64,000 bases of DNA, taken from contig JBLDXI010000007.1 of assembly GCA_047495785.1 (NCBI GenBank), positions 1,364,001 through 1,428,000 of the forward strand. Direction: 5' to 3'. How positions within the stretch are numbered: position 1 is the stretch's first letter; each line of letters starts with the position of its first letter. Source of the stretch: Lepidodermella squamata (taxonomy: Eukaryota > Gastrotricha). Made by a program: the position numbers and the translations under genes. The notes under the pieces were generated by a model. That model was given only the letters and a program-made list of their open reading frames with translations. It had not been told where the DNA came from and did not search any database. Below, in pieces: positions 32,331 to 43,904 of this stretch.

Positions 32331-32434
32331 TACGGATCAGCTCCGCCTTTCATCAGCGCTTCGACACTCGGCAAACGGCCGCTTTTCGCCGCTTTCATCA
32401 GAGCAGTACAGCCGTTGGTACACCTGGCATCAAC
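32331..32434 (-). pseudogene. ankyrin-repeat fragment copied from a RING/ankyrin paralogue
   Basis: The minus strand encodes VDARC...GCTALMKAAKSGRL...GGADP, almost the same as codons at 29983-30088 of paralogue 3. It then switches, at ATCCGTA, into the duplicate that lies 440 bp downstream of paralogue 3. A truncated, rearranged copy. Confidence 0.8.
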
Positions 32435-32439
32435 CTTTT

Positions 32440-32532
32440 GAAGCTGGAAAAAAATGGAACCGGGCGGTTTCGGTTCCGAAAAACCGGGTTCAACCCGGTT
32501 AGAACCGGCGGTTATTTGGAACCGGAACATCT
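32440..32532. repeat. GGAACCGG-rich patch
   Basis: Repeated AACCGG, GGTTCCG and CCGGGTT words in both orientations, like the patches at 16.0-16.5 kb. Probably subterminal sequence of a DNA transposon. Confidence 0.4.
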
Positions 32533-32536
32533 CTAG

Positions 32537-32604
32537 TCGTATTCGTCCTGCTGGCCGGCATCATTGCTATCAACTTTTACGCGTACAAAACTGTTAAAAA
32601 CTAG
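32537..32604 (+). other. possible orphan terminal exon encoding a transmembrane tail
   Basis: After a TCTCTAG acceptor the frame reads VFVLLAGIIAINFYAYK and stops at TAG (32602). This hydrophobic helix with basic end looks like a protein C-terminus. No upstream exon can be joined, so it may be chance or a remnant. Confidence 0.25.
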
Positions 32605-33400
32605 GGAGTGCAATGTTGACCTTTATTGTTAATAGCTATTACAGAATAGCGGAACAGGTCAGACCTTTTAGCGGAGACTAAATTGACTTTGGCGGAATCA
32701 AACGTCATTATTAGTAATTCTGTTAAATCGTGATACAATAATGCTGATCATCAGAGATTTATGACATGCATATACGCATGTATGATTTTTTCGACGCAGG
32801 GCAGTCGGCAAATTGGCTTTCGGTTGTTTCTGTGCTGTTCTCTGCACTGTCGTCTGATTCTTCAAATTCAGAATACCCCGATTCGCCGGACGATTCTGCA
32901 TACGAAGAATCGGAAGAAGACTCCGGCTGCTCATCAAGCTGCTCAATAACTTAACGCTTTTTCGGAGGCATGTTGAAATTAAACTAAATTATTCAAGTTG
33001 TGCTTCAATAATGATAAAATACTTGAAATGTGTCAACTGCGAGCGGGCGCCCGGCTCGAGTTCGCTATAAAATAAGTAAATAACACGCCTTATGCTGCCA
33101 TGGCGCCACCTTAAAATGTTCGTTATGGCGTAAAGTTCGCTATAAAAAGTTCGTTATAAACGAGGTTGGTAACATGGAAAAGTGCGTAGTTTGGCTCGTG
33201 CCACTCATTTTTGTTCGTTATAGGCGAAGTTCGCTATAAGACCGGTTCGTTATAACAAAGGTGCACTGTATACATACAGCTTGTACATCGCCAGTCCTAA
33301 AAACACGTTTTCTTACTGTGCACTGTGCAAATTAAAGTCAGATGTTTATGGTCAGATAAATCATTGACAGATTCCAGCCCTAATTGATTGTGCAAGCTCG
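32605..33400. mobile_element. pogo/Tigger-like transposon remnant
   Basis: Near 33055-33270 there are many GTTCGTTATAA/GTTCGCTATAA words, and the block ends GGTGCACTG next to TA, like a Tc1/mariner-pogo terminus. Upstream, 32766-32954 is a short frame ending in a Ser/Asp/Glu-rich tail, which could be the acidic C-terminus of the transposase. No DDE core is present. The opposite end was not found. Confidence 0.35.
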
Positions 33401-35377
33401 TCAATCGACCGCCTCCAGGAACCACCTAGGCTTTTCAGCCGCCTGTCCGACTCCGACAGCTGCCCGGTGCTGAAATCCGGCATAGCTCCGCAGCCAAGCA
33501 TCTCTCCAGGCCATGTTTTGGATGTAGATACAATCGCCGGGAAGCAAGGGCTCGGGCGATTCAGCTGTCAGATCTGGCTTGCATTTGTGGATCTGCCATT
33601 GTTGTTGGAGACTTGCTTCAGCATAAGCCTCGTATACGCCGGTTCCGCGAGGCCGAGCAAACGCGGGGTTCGCCTCCTGGTATGACAACCACAGGCTTTG
33701 TTCGAAAGCCGGCACCCAGGTAGTTTTAATGCGCACAACGTCGTCATCACGTAGAACTCTGAATAGATTCGGATTGCTGTCAAGCGTCATGACGTGTGGT
33801 AAGGCGACAGGTGACAGCACAGGGTGGTTATAAGATATTTCGTTAAGCATTGTTTGCCTCAGATTATTCATACATATGGTATATTCGTGAAGTAATTGAT
33901 GCCAGTCTAGGAGATCGGCCCGGTTATTGCAAGGGACAGATGAACTTTGCTGATTTTCCCTCCTTATCTGCGGCGAGCCTAGAAGTAACGAATTTTGGGC
34001 ATAGCGTAATTTGAGTTCATTCCCGAAATAAAGATAAGGACTCTGGCCCTGGGATCCACAGTAAAAGACTTCGCCACTGGGCTGCAGGTAACTCCGGCAG
34101 TACTCATTAAGTGCCACTTCCAAGGCGATTCTACGCTCGTCGATTTTCTCATCGTCAGGGAAAGCCTTTCTAGTCAGTAAACTGGCAATGGATTCCAAGT
34201 GCATAGCTATTGGTAGCGGTTCATTGAGGGTATCAACGAGCCACGATTCAAAGCTGAGATTTCCCGAGGGCTTGGCTCCTATCGTGAATATCGATCGAGA
34301 TGAAACCATTTTGTCAAACGTTTCGCTTGCTTGCCGTAGTTCATTGGATGTCTCATTCTTCGAAAGAGAAGCAGAACCTTTTGCGGAGGGAATGCGCGCC
34401 TTCGTCGAGTACGAAGCCGTTTTGGCAAAGTCCCATTTTTCAGATGTCATTTTTCGCCAGTTTTGCGTCAAAACGGCAAATCGCTCGCCGTAGAGAGCTC
34501 CCATTGTCATTCGCGTGATAATCGAAGTTCCGTAGGAAGCAAAGAATTTGCTGTAGATACGCTTATCATCGGCACTCGTTTCGTTGCCCGACGTGGCCCG
34601 AGTCGGCAAATTCTTGACATCAGTGACGAAATCTTGTGTCAACTTCGGCGCGTCGAAATAGTTGAGTTGGGCAAGGTAGACCGAACATGTGGCTGCAGTT
34701 TCTGCCACGTAACTGCTTTGTTTCATGAATTCTTCGTGAACTTGTTTATAATCACGACTTGCTGTAAACGCCATTTTCGCTTTGAAATACGATGAAAGCG
34801 AAGATTCGGCGCCATACGACGTCGTCACCGATCGCTCGAGTGAACTCAGGTATTCGTTTATGCTGCTGCTGACTGAGACATCGAAATCGAGCTGACACGA
34901 TACAGCTGGCGAAATGAAAACTTTTGGCGGTGTTCGATAGCGCTTATCCGATGTCAGATCGTTGCAATAGTTTGAAAAGTTGAAGATGGGCGATCGGAAC
35001 CCGGGATCGATGCCTGTTGTTGGATGCGGGTTGCCAAAAAAAATATCGTAACCCATGCCGAAATAGCCAGTATTCGGGAAATGCGGTATTTTCTTCGTGC
35101 CTTCCTCTAACTGGCAATCTTCTCCTTTCTTAAACGCAACTGTGGTCCCTCCCGGTGCAATCAATAGCTTCATAGATGAGTGAATTCCTCCCAAGACTCC
35201 GAGGCAAATGATTAGTAAGAGTGTGAATGGCGGAAGTATCCACGAGCAGTACTTCTTCGCATACGATATGCATCGGTTAGGGTTGAGTGACCTATTCTCA
35301 GCAGACGCCGAGGTTTCGGGCGCAGAGATTGTCCCGGACGTCAGATTTTCCATGAAGATTACTTCCATCGAAACCAT
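33401..35377 (-). CDS. membrane-anchored MACPF-domain protein, intronless
   Basis: A single 658-codon frame. Alternative in-frame starts lie at 35368 and 35353. A polar N-terminus is followed by a hydrophobic segment at about 46-66, suggesting a type II membrane or uncleaved signal-anchor protein. MACPF hallmarks: GMGYDIFFGNP at about 107-117, a Cys-containing strand, and YGTS at about 282, where the family signature is YGTH. A region of about 250 residues with several Cys follows. MACPF proteins of the perforin/MPEG1 group form membrane pores in immunity; others act in development without lysis. Whether this one forms pores is not known. The lack of introns over 2 kb, when neighbours have many, hints at retroposition or a young gene. 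Confidence 0.75.
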   Translation of the reverse strand: MVSMEVIFMENLTSGTISAPETSASAENRSLNPNRCISYAKKYCSWILPPFTLLLIICLGVLGGIHSSMKLLIAPGGTTVAFKKGEDCQLEEGTKKIPHFPNTGYFGMGYDIFFGNPHPTTGIDPGFRSPIFNFSNYCNDLTSDKRYRTPPKVFISPAVSCQLDFDVSVSSSINEYLSSLERSVTTSYGAESSLSSYFKAKMAFTASRDYKQVHEEFMKQSSYVAETAATCSVYLAQLNYFDAPKLTQDFVTDVKNLPTRATSGNETSADDKRIYSKFFASYGTSIITRMTMGALYGERFAVLTQNWRKMTSEKWDFAKTASYSTKARIPSAKGSASLSKNETSNELRQASETFDKMVSSRSIFTIGAKPSGNLSFESWLVDTLNEPLPIAMHLESIASLLTRKAFPDDEKIDERRIALEVALNEYCRSYLQPSGEVFYCGSQGQSPYLYFGNELKLRYAQNSLLLGSPQIRRENQQSSSVPCNNRADLLDWHQLLHEYTICMNNLRQTMLNEISYNHPVLSPVALPHVMTLDSNPNLFRVLRDDDVVRIKTTWVPAFEQSLWLSYQEANPAFARPRGTGVYEAYAEASLQQQWQIHKCKPDLTAESPEPLLPGDCIYIQNMAWRDAWLRSYAGFQHRAAVGVGQAAEKPRWFLEAVD

Positions 35378-36545
35378 TACTTCCGATTATGTCATGAAAA
35401 ATATACTATTGTATAAAAATCGGTACATAAATGCATGGTTTCAAACTGACACACGGGTCGCTAATTTTGAACTAATTAGTAGAGCGATGAGAGGGGAGAG
35501 GGGCGATGAGAATGACCACGAATACTTGTTGGAATTTGACAATTCTAGATTTTGTGAGATTTGATTATTAAATTGAATAGGAAATATGGGACATGGTTTA
35601 GGAAAACCTGAAGTAACTGAGGCAACACCTGGTGAGCGCCCATTGTTGAGCAACACCCAATTTTATTTGACAGAAAAAGCATGTTAGTGTCGGTTTTCCT
35701 ATGCCGCGTCTCTTATTTTAGAGATAAATGTGAATGCGATGCGTTTCGAATGGATCAAGTTTTACAATTCGAAGCCGTTCTTTCTATGACATTGTAGGTG
35801 GTGTTTTGCATAGTGCACTCGATGAATCATAAAACGCCATTTTTTGCGGTGGGGTTGGTGGTTCGGTCGAGCGGTCGGGCGGTCGTGAATATTGCTCTGA
35901 TTAGCTAGACAGTGCTGCGCAATATATATTGAAAGAGCTTATCGCTTTTTCCAAATACTGCCCGTCCTGTAACTGATATCTTTTTTATACATTAATGATT
36001 TTGTGAATTTTAAAACTGCTTTACTCTTATTGTCGCACAACTAGATAAACTAACACTATATATGTACTAATTGTTTTAAAGTTAGCGGCCTGCGTGCCCT
36101 TTTGCAACCACGAATTTTTGTACCGATTTTTTTTATACGAAAGTATATTATTCGAAATTATATACATAATAATAATAATAATAATAATAATTGCTAATAC
36201 GAAGCTAATACGAAGTTAAGGGGACAGCAAAGAAAACAGGTTCAAGGACCTTGTGCTTTATGGCTTCATTCACAGATATTTATAGCGAAGAAGTTCTTTT
36301 ATCGAGTAATCAATCGACTAATCGATCAATTTACCAACTTAACTAAACTAACAATGCATTACAAGATTAATAAAAATAGTATTCAAAATAAAGTTTTCAT
36401 TGTAATTGGAAATGAAAAAATAAAGGCAAAAATTCAACGATATAGAAAAAGAGTAGAAAGACGCAAAAATTTACCTACAATATCTGCGTCAGCAAAGAAA
36501 CGTGTTCATTTCGAATTTTCTTGACAACCGTTTTCAGTTGAACTG
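35378..36545. other. 5' flank of the MACPF gene and AT-rich spacer
   Basis: No gene recognised. It contains an (AAT)n microsatellite at 36166-36191. The promoter of the minus-strand MACPF gene should lie near 35380-35600. Confidence 0.5.
36166..36191. repeat. (AAT)n microsatellite
   Basis: Eight to nine uninterrupted ATA/AAT units. Confidence 0.9.
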
Positions 36546-36701
36546 CAGTAGTTTTGCGTTAAGCCGGGCAATCATAAGCCGGACTTGCGTTAATACGGAC
36601 AATATCGAGTGGCTCGTTTCGTGACATTGCAGGTTAATTATTTGCAATAAGCCGGACTTTCGTTAAGCCGGACAAAATTCCGGCTAAACGCAAAACTACT
36701 G
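36546..36701. mobile_element. 156-bp MITE with CAGTAGTTTTGCGTT inverted ends
   Basis: Starts CAGTAGTTTTGCGTTAAGCC and ends with the complement (AACGCAAAACTACTG). The interior has several copies of AAGCCGGAC in both orientations. Terminal CAG and a TA on the right side fit the pogo/mariner type; the left flank is TG, so a TA duplication is not confirmed. Confidence 0.7.
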
Positions 36702-38369
36702 TATTATTATACGTCGAAATTAATAGTGAAATCATAGGAAAATCCGTTATTATAATTTATCTGCACTTCCCGATGGTTTAAGACATCGTCATATCTTCGC
36801 TGATTTCAACATTTTTCGATGAAACAAGTCACGCGCCAATGAATGGTAGAATAAATAAAAAACGGCCTCGCCCTGGTCGACGCCCAGAACCAAGGCCTGA
36901 AATAACCACCGGTTCAAGCCCGTGGCCACGACCTCGGCGTTGCGTCGTCACGGCTATCGCAGTGAAAGCACCTTCAGCCGCCCCCAAGTAATAATATGAC
37001 CCACATCTTTGCCCTGATCCACGACCTGGGGGCCGCCCGCGCCATTTTTCACGAGTAGCTGCAGGTACTTGATCAGCAATGACTGTATCTTGAACTAGAC
37101 CGTGACTCGACAACGGCCGCGACGGCGTGTCGTGTAACCTCTGACCTCGTCGCTACCAGGAGCAAATCCAAACCCGCGGACCATTTCTAGCGCACGACAA
37201 CTGTCAACGGAATCTTCATCATCTAAAACCACAGAGCGATCGTCTTATTCTTCCCAGTCGTTGTAGTTCTCATCAGATTCGCAAATTGTTAGAAAAACTA
37301 GTATTTGATGCGAAAAACTTTAAAAGAATGAATAGTTATCTGATGACTACCCATCTTCAAGTTTAAAAGTAAGTTGGCGAAACAAATACCAGAAGCCTCG
37401 ACTAGCCCCATCAGGTTTCATCAATTCAGTTCTAATTGATCATCTATCCGTCTAAAATACGTCATCCAATATCATGGCGATTGAGCTTAAAATTTATTCT
37501 TTCCAGCTTTAAATGTGGCAGGTTATTCCTGTGACCTTGCAAAGAGTGAACTGCTCTAATTTCGGACACAAAGCAGGCAAAGAATTCTCAAAAAATCATT
37601 TTAATCAGATTTTATTAGATTAATTAATTATTGTAATCGGGTGAATTAAATTGACTTCTGATTGCTGAATTGTTGGGTCGTGATAGTATACCTGAAATTT
37701 GGGTAGAATATTACAATAATCGCCGTCAGTCACACAGAAAATCAAATGACCAGGCCTCATACTGAAAATCACGGATAATTTCAACTTTCAACGTTCAATT
37801 TATTTCGAATTGTTTAATTAATTGGAAAATTCCGGAAAATTCTCTGGAAGGGATTATTGGGCGAATTCATCAAGATCTTTAGACGGGTTGAACAGGAATA
37901 AACAGGAAGAAGAACGAAGTCAATGCGCGATTGTTTCGTTATTTTTTCATACTTGTGACCAGTTCAGCACGTGACATTTATCGCATCATTTTCCAAAAAA
38001 AATAGCAGAAAATTGAATCTGACCGCTTATCGCCGACAGTTTCCCATCAATCAGCCGATCCTGTCGATTTTCCTCATCGATCCGTTTTCCCACAGATCTT
38101 CGTAAACTCCCGAATTATTTTCATCGACAGAGATCAAGCAATTATCCATAACCTTAAAATAAAAACTCCGTATTTCAATAGCATATTATATGCTACTACG
38201 ACAAGATTTCACGAGTTGCGGTACAGAATGACAGTTTTATAGCTTTCGGTGAGATTGGAGCGATCGAAACATGAGCTAGATTCAAAGTTGAACGCGTGAA
38301 TTCACGAAGAACAAAATTCGAGGCATGCTTTTTAAAATATTTATTTTCGATCAAGCCACCTTAAAATCA
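36702..38369. other. spacer with a GC-rich, possibly relic coding patch
   Basis: 36840-37230 is far more GC-rich than its surroundings. Its minus strand reads Arg/Gly-rich peptides in two frames separated by stops (R-G-R-G type words), as in a decayed coding or transposon sequence. Not recognised. The rest is AT-rich with nothing identified. Confidence 0.3.
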
Positions 38370-40926
38370 GCCAGATCGGGGCAATTCAAGGTGCCACGTT
38401 AACTCTAGCCACTGGGTATAGTTCGCCGGACTATGATCTTGACTTAACTTTTTTGCAGCTTTGCTTGGACGGGCTAGGCGATCCCAATGCTCCTTGTTTG
38501 TTTTCAGGTGACCTGAACGCTTGGCACCCTTGCCTTTCGGACTCTAAAAGCCGAAACAAGGCTGGAAACGGCCTCGTTGCATGGCTCGAAACCGAGGGTC
38601 ACACGTTGTTAAGTAACGGCACTCCAACGCATTTTTCCGCTGCTGGTGTTGGGAGGCAAATCGATATTTGGTTGGGAAACAACGCTGCCCTCGCGTACGT
38701 ATCAAACACCGCAAAGGTATGTGATCACTGCGCGACATTGTTGAACGTGGACTTCGAGGCGGTCCCCACGCCTCCACTAGTCAACTCGAACGAACCTCGT
38801 CTCAACTTCTACAAGGCCAATTGGAACAGGTTTGAAGAACGGCTTAAGCACTGGTTGAAAGTGTTGGCAGAGCCTGTGTAACCAAAACCCGGTGACCCCG
38901 TCGACAGCATCGATCGATACGCTGATGCTATCACCGAAGCTATTAAGCGAGCGGCAGCAGAGGTAATCCCGGTGTGTGCCGAAAGTAAGCTACCCACTTG
39001 GAGGCTAACTCGCCAAATTTCTGATTTGCTAGCTACAAAAAATCGGCTAGAACGTTTATATGACAAACGTCGGAATTCTGATTTAAAAACGGAAATTAAT
39101 CGTATATCTAAAAACATCAAAAACCTAATAGCTGTAGAAAAAATCAAGGCTTGTGAAAAATTTCTGAAAAATTTAGCGAAACTCTTCAATGAAAACAAGC
39201 CTAGACAAGCCTGGCAGGCGGTCAACAGCAAAATTAGTGGCCGACGTCGCCAGCGTAAAATTACCACATTGAATAATAACAGAGGTGTGGGTGTGACGGA
39301 CGACAAAGGTAAGGCCGAACTACTCGCCGAAACGTTTGGCAACGTGGTCAAAGGTCCGCCAGTCACCTCAACGAAACCTGACGATTTGAAATTCTGGCGT
39401 GACACAGAAGCCAAAATCGCCAGCGATGACGGTATGCGTCCTTTGCAATTTATTCCTAGGGCTCAAACGGTGAAAGTACCTAAATGGGCAGTTCGACAAA
39501 TGCTCAAGAGCCTCAAATGGAAGGCCCCCGGCCGCGATAATGTTTCGAATGTTTTGTTGAAACAGGGCGGCAAAAAGCTGGCATCCCACTTGCGCTACCT
39601 CTACCAGTTAAGCCTCAACAGTGGCTATGTCCCTAGGGCGTGGAAGGTCGCGATCATTGTACCAATCCTAAAAGATGGTAAGGACTCGAGACTTGCGGAT
39701 TCCTATCGACCTGTCTCCCTTCTGCCCGCTATGAGCAAAGGACTTGAAATTATTGTTGCAAAATTTCTGTATCACTTCCTAGAGTCCAGAAACCTCCTAC
39801 CTCGCCATCAATATGGCTTTAGGTCCCTTCGATCTACCATCGACCCAGTGTTCAGATTCATATCTGACATTGGCATCTCCATCTCGAAACGATACAAGCT
39901 GGTGGCGTTGCTCCTTGACTTCAAGGCTGCGTTCGATTGCATCTGGCACGATGGTCTTCGAACCAAGCTGAAGCAATCAGGTGCCCCAGAACCAATCGTC
40001 AGATGGGTGTCCGACTTCCTGCGCGACCGCTCATTTCAGGTCCGCGTCGGCTCTGAACTTAGTGATTCGCGGCCTATCTGCTGTGGTGTGCCGCAAGGCT
40101 CGCCACTGTCGCCCCTTTTATTCATTTTTTACACTGCAGAAATGCAGCCGAAGGATTCCAAGCCAGACGACGCGGCTCCCATCGTGTCGCGAAAGGCACG
40201 TTTGCCGACGACGCGCTCAACTGGGCGTATGGTGTGAACTACCACACCTGCGTCAGCCGCCTGCAAAGGCGCCTGCGGGTTATCGAACAATGGTGCAATC
40301 GCTGGAGATTGCGTCTCAACCCGGCCAAGTGCGAGTCGATGGTTTTCGGCCACTACGGACGCACGCCACCCTCTGTCGCCCTTGAGCTCTATGGCCAGCC
40401 GATTCCGCAGGTCAACCGAGTCCGTTATCTTGGCATTCACCTGACGCCTCAGCTGAGCTGGAACTACCACATAAGCGTTGTAGCCGCGAAGCTCAGGCCC
40501 CGGGTGGGGTCACTGTATGCCCTTTGCAAACGCAATATACTTAATAAGCGCACTTGCGTTCTTCTGTATAAATCCCTTCTAGAGTCCTTGGTTGCCTATG
40601 GAGCACCTGCCTTGCGCTGCATGCCCTTGTCATCCTGGAAGCAGCTGACGGATCTGCAAGCCCACTGCCTTAGAGCCCTCCTTGATCTGCCCTTCGAAGT
40701 TGAGCCTTGTGACGCCCTTGCCTTCGCTGGAGTCGACTCCATCGAAGAAGTGTTCCATCGAAGTTTTGAACGATATGGAGGCCGCTGCTTAGCGGCTGAT
40801 CTTGACATGGCGGAGTATATCAAATACGTCGCCGAAATCGCACCTTCTGATGAAAAAGCCCGTCAAAAAGCTTGGAGCAAAAATGCCCCGCCTGGCATTT
40901 GCGAAACGAAACCAGAACCGAAATAA
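38370..40926 (+). mobile_element. 5'-truncated, decayed non-LTR retrotransposon (Jockey/CR1-like LINE)
   Basis: The plus strand encodes the C-terminal part of an apurinic-type endonuclease (GDLNAWH, GRQIDIWL), a linker, then reverse transcriptase (KAPGRDN, YRPVSLL, FLDFKAAFD-like LLDFKAAFD, GVPQGSPLSPLLF, FADDA) and the thumb region (NPAKCE, RVRYLGI). There is an in-frame TAA at 38879 and a one-base frameshift just before FADD near 40195. The first ORF and the start of the endonuclease are missing. An A-rich stretch follows at about 41015. A dead copy. Confidence 0.88.
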
Positions 40927-43444
40927 TCTCAGCTGATAACCGCGTATGGCTAGATATCGAATGCTAAGAACAAAATCAACGAAAAATCAACAGAAATCAA
41001 TGAAAAACGGCATGAAAAAAAAAACATATAAAAATATCCTGTTTTATATATACTTATAACATATGTGATGAAATATTGTTATAGCTTTTATATTTTTATG
41101 AAAGCACAGTGCGGGCATGAGTTAACGCGCCGCGAGTGCCGAGAGGCAAAGGTTGTTAAATAAAATCTTTTTCATGCCAATTCGTGCTGCGCCATTTCAA
41201 CGATGTCAAACCGCCCCACTGCGGGCCAGCCATTAACTTGCATTTTTTTCGAAATTTCAGAACAAATAACCGTTGCCCGCATTCAACCAAACTGGTGTCA
41301 ACCGCAAATATTCAGCTTTGGGAAGAAAGCACGAAGGCCGAAGTACACCAATTTAGTGTCACGAATTCTGAAAAGTCTTCCGCGGTCTAGGATTTTCCGA
41401 CAGGGTGGATTTTTGCCGGGCATGGAAGAGGCCCAAAAAAGGCCTGAGATTTTAGCGCTATTTTCAGGAATTTTACCAGGCCTGGAAGTGGCCCAAAAAT
41501 GGCCCGAGATTCTAACGCATTTTTTGAGTGTTTTTCGCCAGGTCCGATATGGGCCTAAAAATATAACGCAACTGCAACTAACCGCAAGCCTAACTGCAAG
41601 CCTAAAATGGACTCACTGCGATGCGCGGATCGCGGATTTTCATTGTAGGAGCTCAATGATTACACCGGATTATTTGAAGGCAATTTTCACAGTAAAGAAC
41701 ATATATCCCAACTCTGAGTTAATAAGGTAATTTTTACTCGCAAGTGTACGTAAACTCGCTCATATTGCTGCTCTGCTGATTATGCAATCCTGTTATCTGT
41801 CGTGAATTGTCGCAATCTGTCGTTCGAATCTTCATAAATTCGACGGTTTATGAAGCAAACCTATCCATCGCAGCAGACATCAACGGCAGAGCTCGTAAGC
41901 GAGCAGGCGTACGGATAGTTGTACGCTTGTTGGAGTTTAAACCCATCGATTAAAGTAGAACAATTGGAATTCCATGGTCAGCGTATGTATATCATGTGGT
42001 ATAGCGTGTGGAAAAAACATCCAGGTTTTACATGTAAATAAATATGCGCAAGTTTGAAGTTTCAAAAAGATCCGCCATAATGAAAGTTTTGCGAAAATCG
42101 GCGAACAAATAAAGAATTATAACTTCAAGTTCAGGTAAGAGTTTCAGCTCTGATAACTCTATTCTCTGTATCCATTTCATTCTCCTCGCTTTGAATCTTT
42201 TGACTTGGGACTCGCCAGCGATTTTCTTTCTATTCATGATTGCCAATGGCGAAATATTTCTCTTCGCGAACCTCTCAACGACGAAAATTCGACTGAATCG
42301 AGTGGAACATCGATGGCAGAACGAATTCAATCAAGTAGCGGCATAGCATTCATGCCCTTTTTACCAATTTTTCTATTTTTCGATCAGATAGAAGAGAAAA
42401 GACGATGAGCTGCGATTATTGGCCCCGTTTTAGGCGAATCAATCAAAACCAAGCGAAGTACAGAAGGACGAAGGAAACGCATATTATGTCTTATAGGTCC
42501 CTTTAAAGGTAGTAAATGCACTGATATTTCTTAATTCCAATTTTAGATTCCACTTTCATAAGGCCGACGACATCGAAGATCGAATATGATTTTGGAGAGC
42601 ATGGTTCGAACCCGTTCAACAGTCAACAGTATCAGCGTGTCCAGCTATCGTCTAGCAAATATCGAAGCCTACAGCCAACAAGACGCCCTCATCGAACAAA
42701 GCACAAAGCGATGAAAGCAAGAACGAATCAGCCGGCGATACTCCGGATGAGGAATAGAAGCGTTTATTTGAATGAAGACTGCCAATTCGACTACGAAGTG
42801 AGCTCAGATTACCCAGAACAACGCTTACGCTTCAAGCTAGGACGAGGACAGCGATAGAGAGATTGGCTTGGCTTTAACTATCATTCGCGTTTAAGCTACT
42901 CGGGCTATTCCAATATTGCTAATTAATGGAATATATATATAAAATCAAGTTAAATGCTGTATAAATGCAACTCAGGTGTATTATATAAGTGAAAAACGGG
43001 TGGCGATGCAAGGTGGACCGAAGGGCACTCTTCTTATGAATTTATGCCTGAAACAGGCCCAGAATAGGCCCTGGGTCTCTCAATTTAGGCCTAAAAATCT
43101 GCAAAACGTAGGCCTGAAATGGGCCTTTTCCAGGTATTTCGTCCAGGCCTAGAATAGACCTGGACTCTCCCGTCTGGGATTGCCAAGTCTGTCCTGAACA
43201 TCAAGGCATAGGTACCTTGCCTCCCGCCCGGCCACTTCTTAAAAATTTCCGCAACCACTTAAATAAACATCAAATAAAAAAGTAGCTCAGAAGTCTTTGT
43301 CTGTTTTTGAGAGAGTCGTTAGGTATCCCAAGCGAGTTATCATCGGAACATTAACATTACATATACTTACTACTCACGGGGCTACAATAGGCTTTCGTAT
43401 ACACATGTAGGCTGTAGTCGAGGTTGAATTGATTTTGTTGTTGG
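40927..43444. other. spacer with GGCC-rich dispersed repeats
   Basis: No gene recognised. 41395-41580 and 43040-43185 contain AGGCCTGGAA, GGCCCAAAAA and AGGCCTA units. Each block is bounded by a CGACAGGG or CGTCTGGGA terminus. They belong to the same family as 31039-31130. Confidence 0.45.
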
Positions 43445-43895
43445 TTCAATCGTCACAGTTTTTTGCATGCATCTTTAGGAAATCTAGGTGAAACTTCACG
43501 AAATTCCAATAACAAAATATGACTGACAATCTCACTGCTGCAGCGCGACGCTGATCGTATAGCCGCACGGTCGTTGTTATGGAAAGAGGCCTGGTGGTGC
43601 GCACACAGTGAACCCATGCAGACTGGATTAACGCTTTTCTTTCCGTGAGAAAAGCGGCCATGATGGTGTTGTTAATGTTCAACCGTCACAGCTCTGTGCA
43701 TGTTCACGCTTTAGGGAATCTTTTGGAAATTCCGATACCAAAAAAATGACTGACAATCTCACAGCTAGCCAACCGTCTATCTGCACGGGCGTCGTTATGG
43801 AAAGAGGCCTGGTGACGTGTATCAACATCATGTGCAGCGATACGATGAACCTAATAAGCAGACGATTTAACGCTTTTCTTTCCGTGAGAAAATCT
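43445..43895. repeat. tandem duplication of the lectin gene 5' region, about 230-bp units
   Basis: Unit 1 (about 43445-43667) and unit 2 (about 43676-43895) share GACTGACAATCTCAC, GTTATGGAAAGAGGCCTGGTG and TTTAACGCTTTTCTTTCCGTGAGAAAA in the same order. The second unit runs directly into the start codon of the lectin gene at 43905. Probably a duplicated promoter or leader. Confidence 0.7.
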
Positions 43896-43904
43896 AGTTT
43901 AATA

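Noticed and set aside
36166-36191. Repeat array as a possible CRISPR-like structure
   Set aside because: A simple AAT microsatellite; there are no spacers, and the genome is eukaryotic.
36829-37113. 94-residue Arg/Gly-rich minus-strand ORF as a gene
   Set aside because: Frames are broken by stops, no splice sites join them, and low-complexity GC-rich DNA produces such frames easily.
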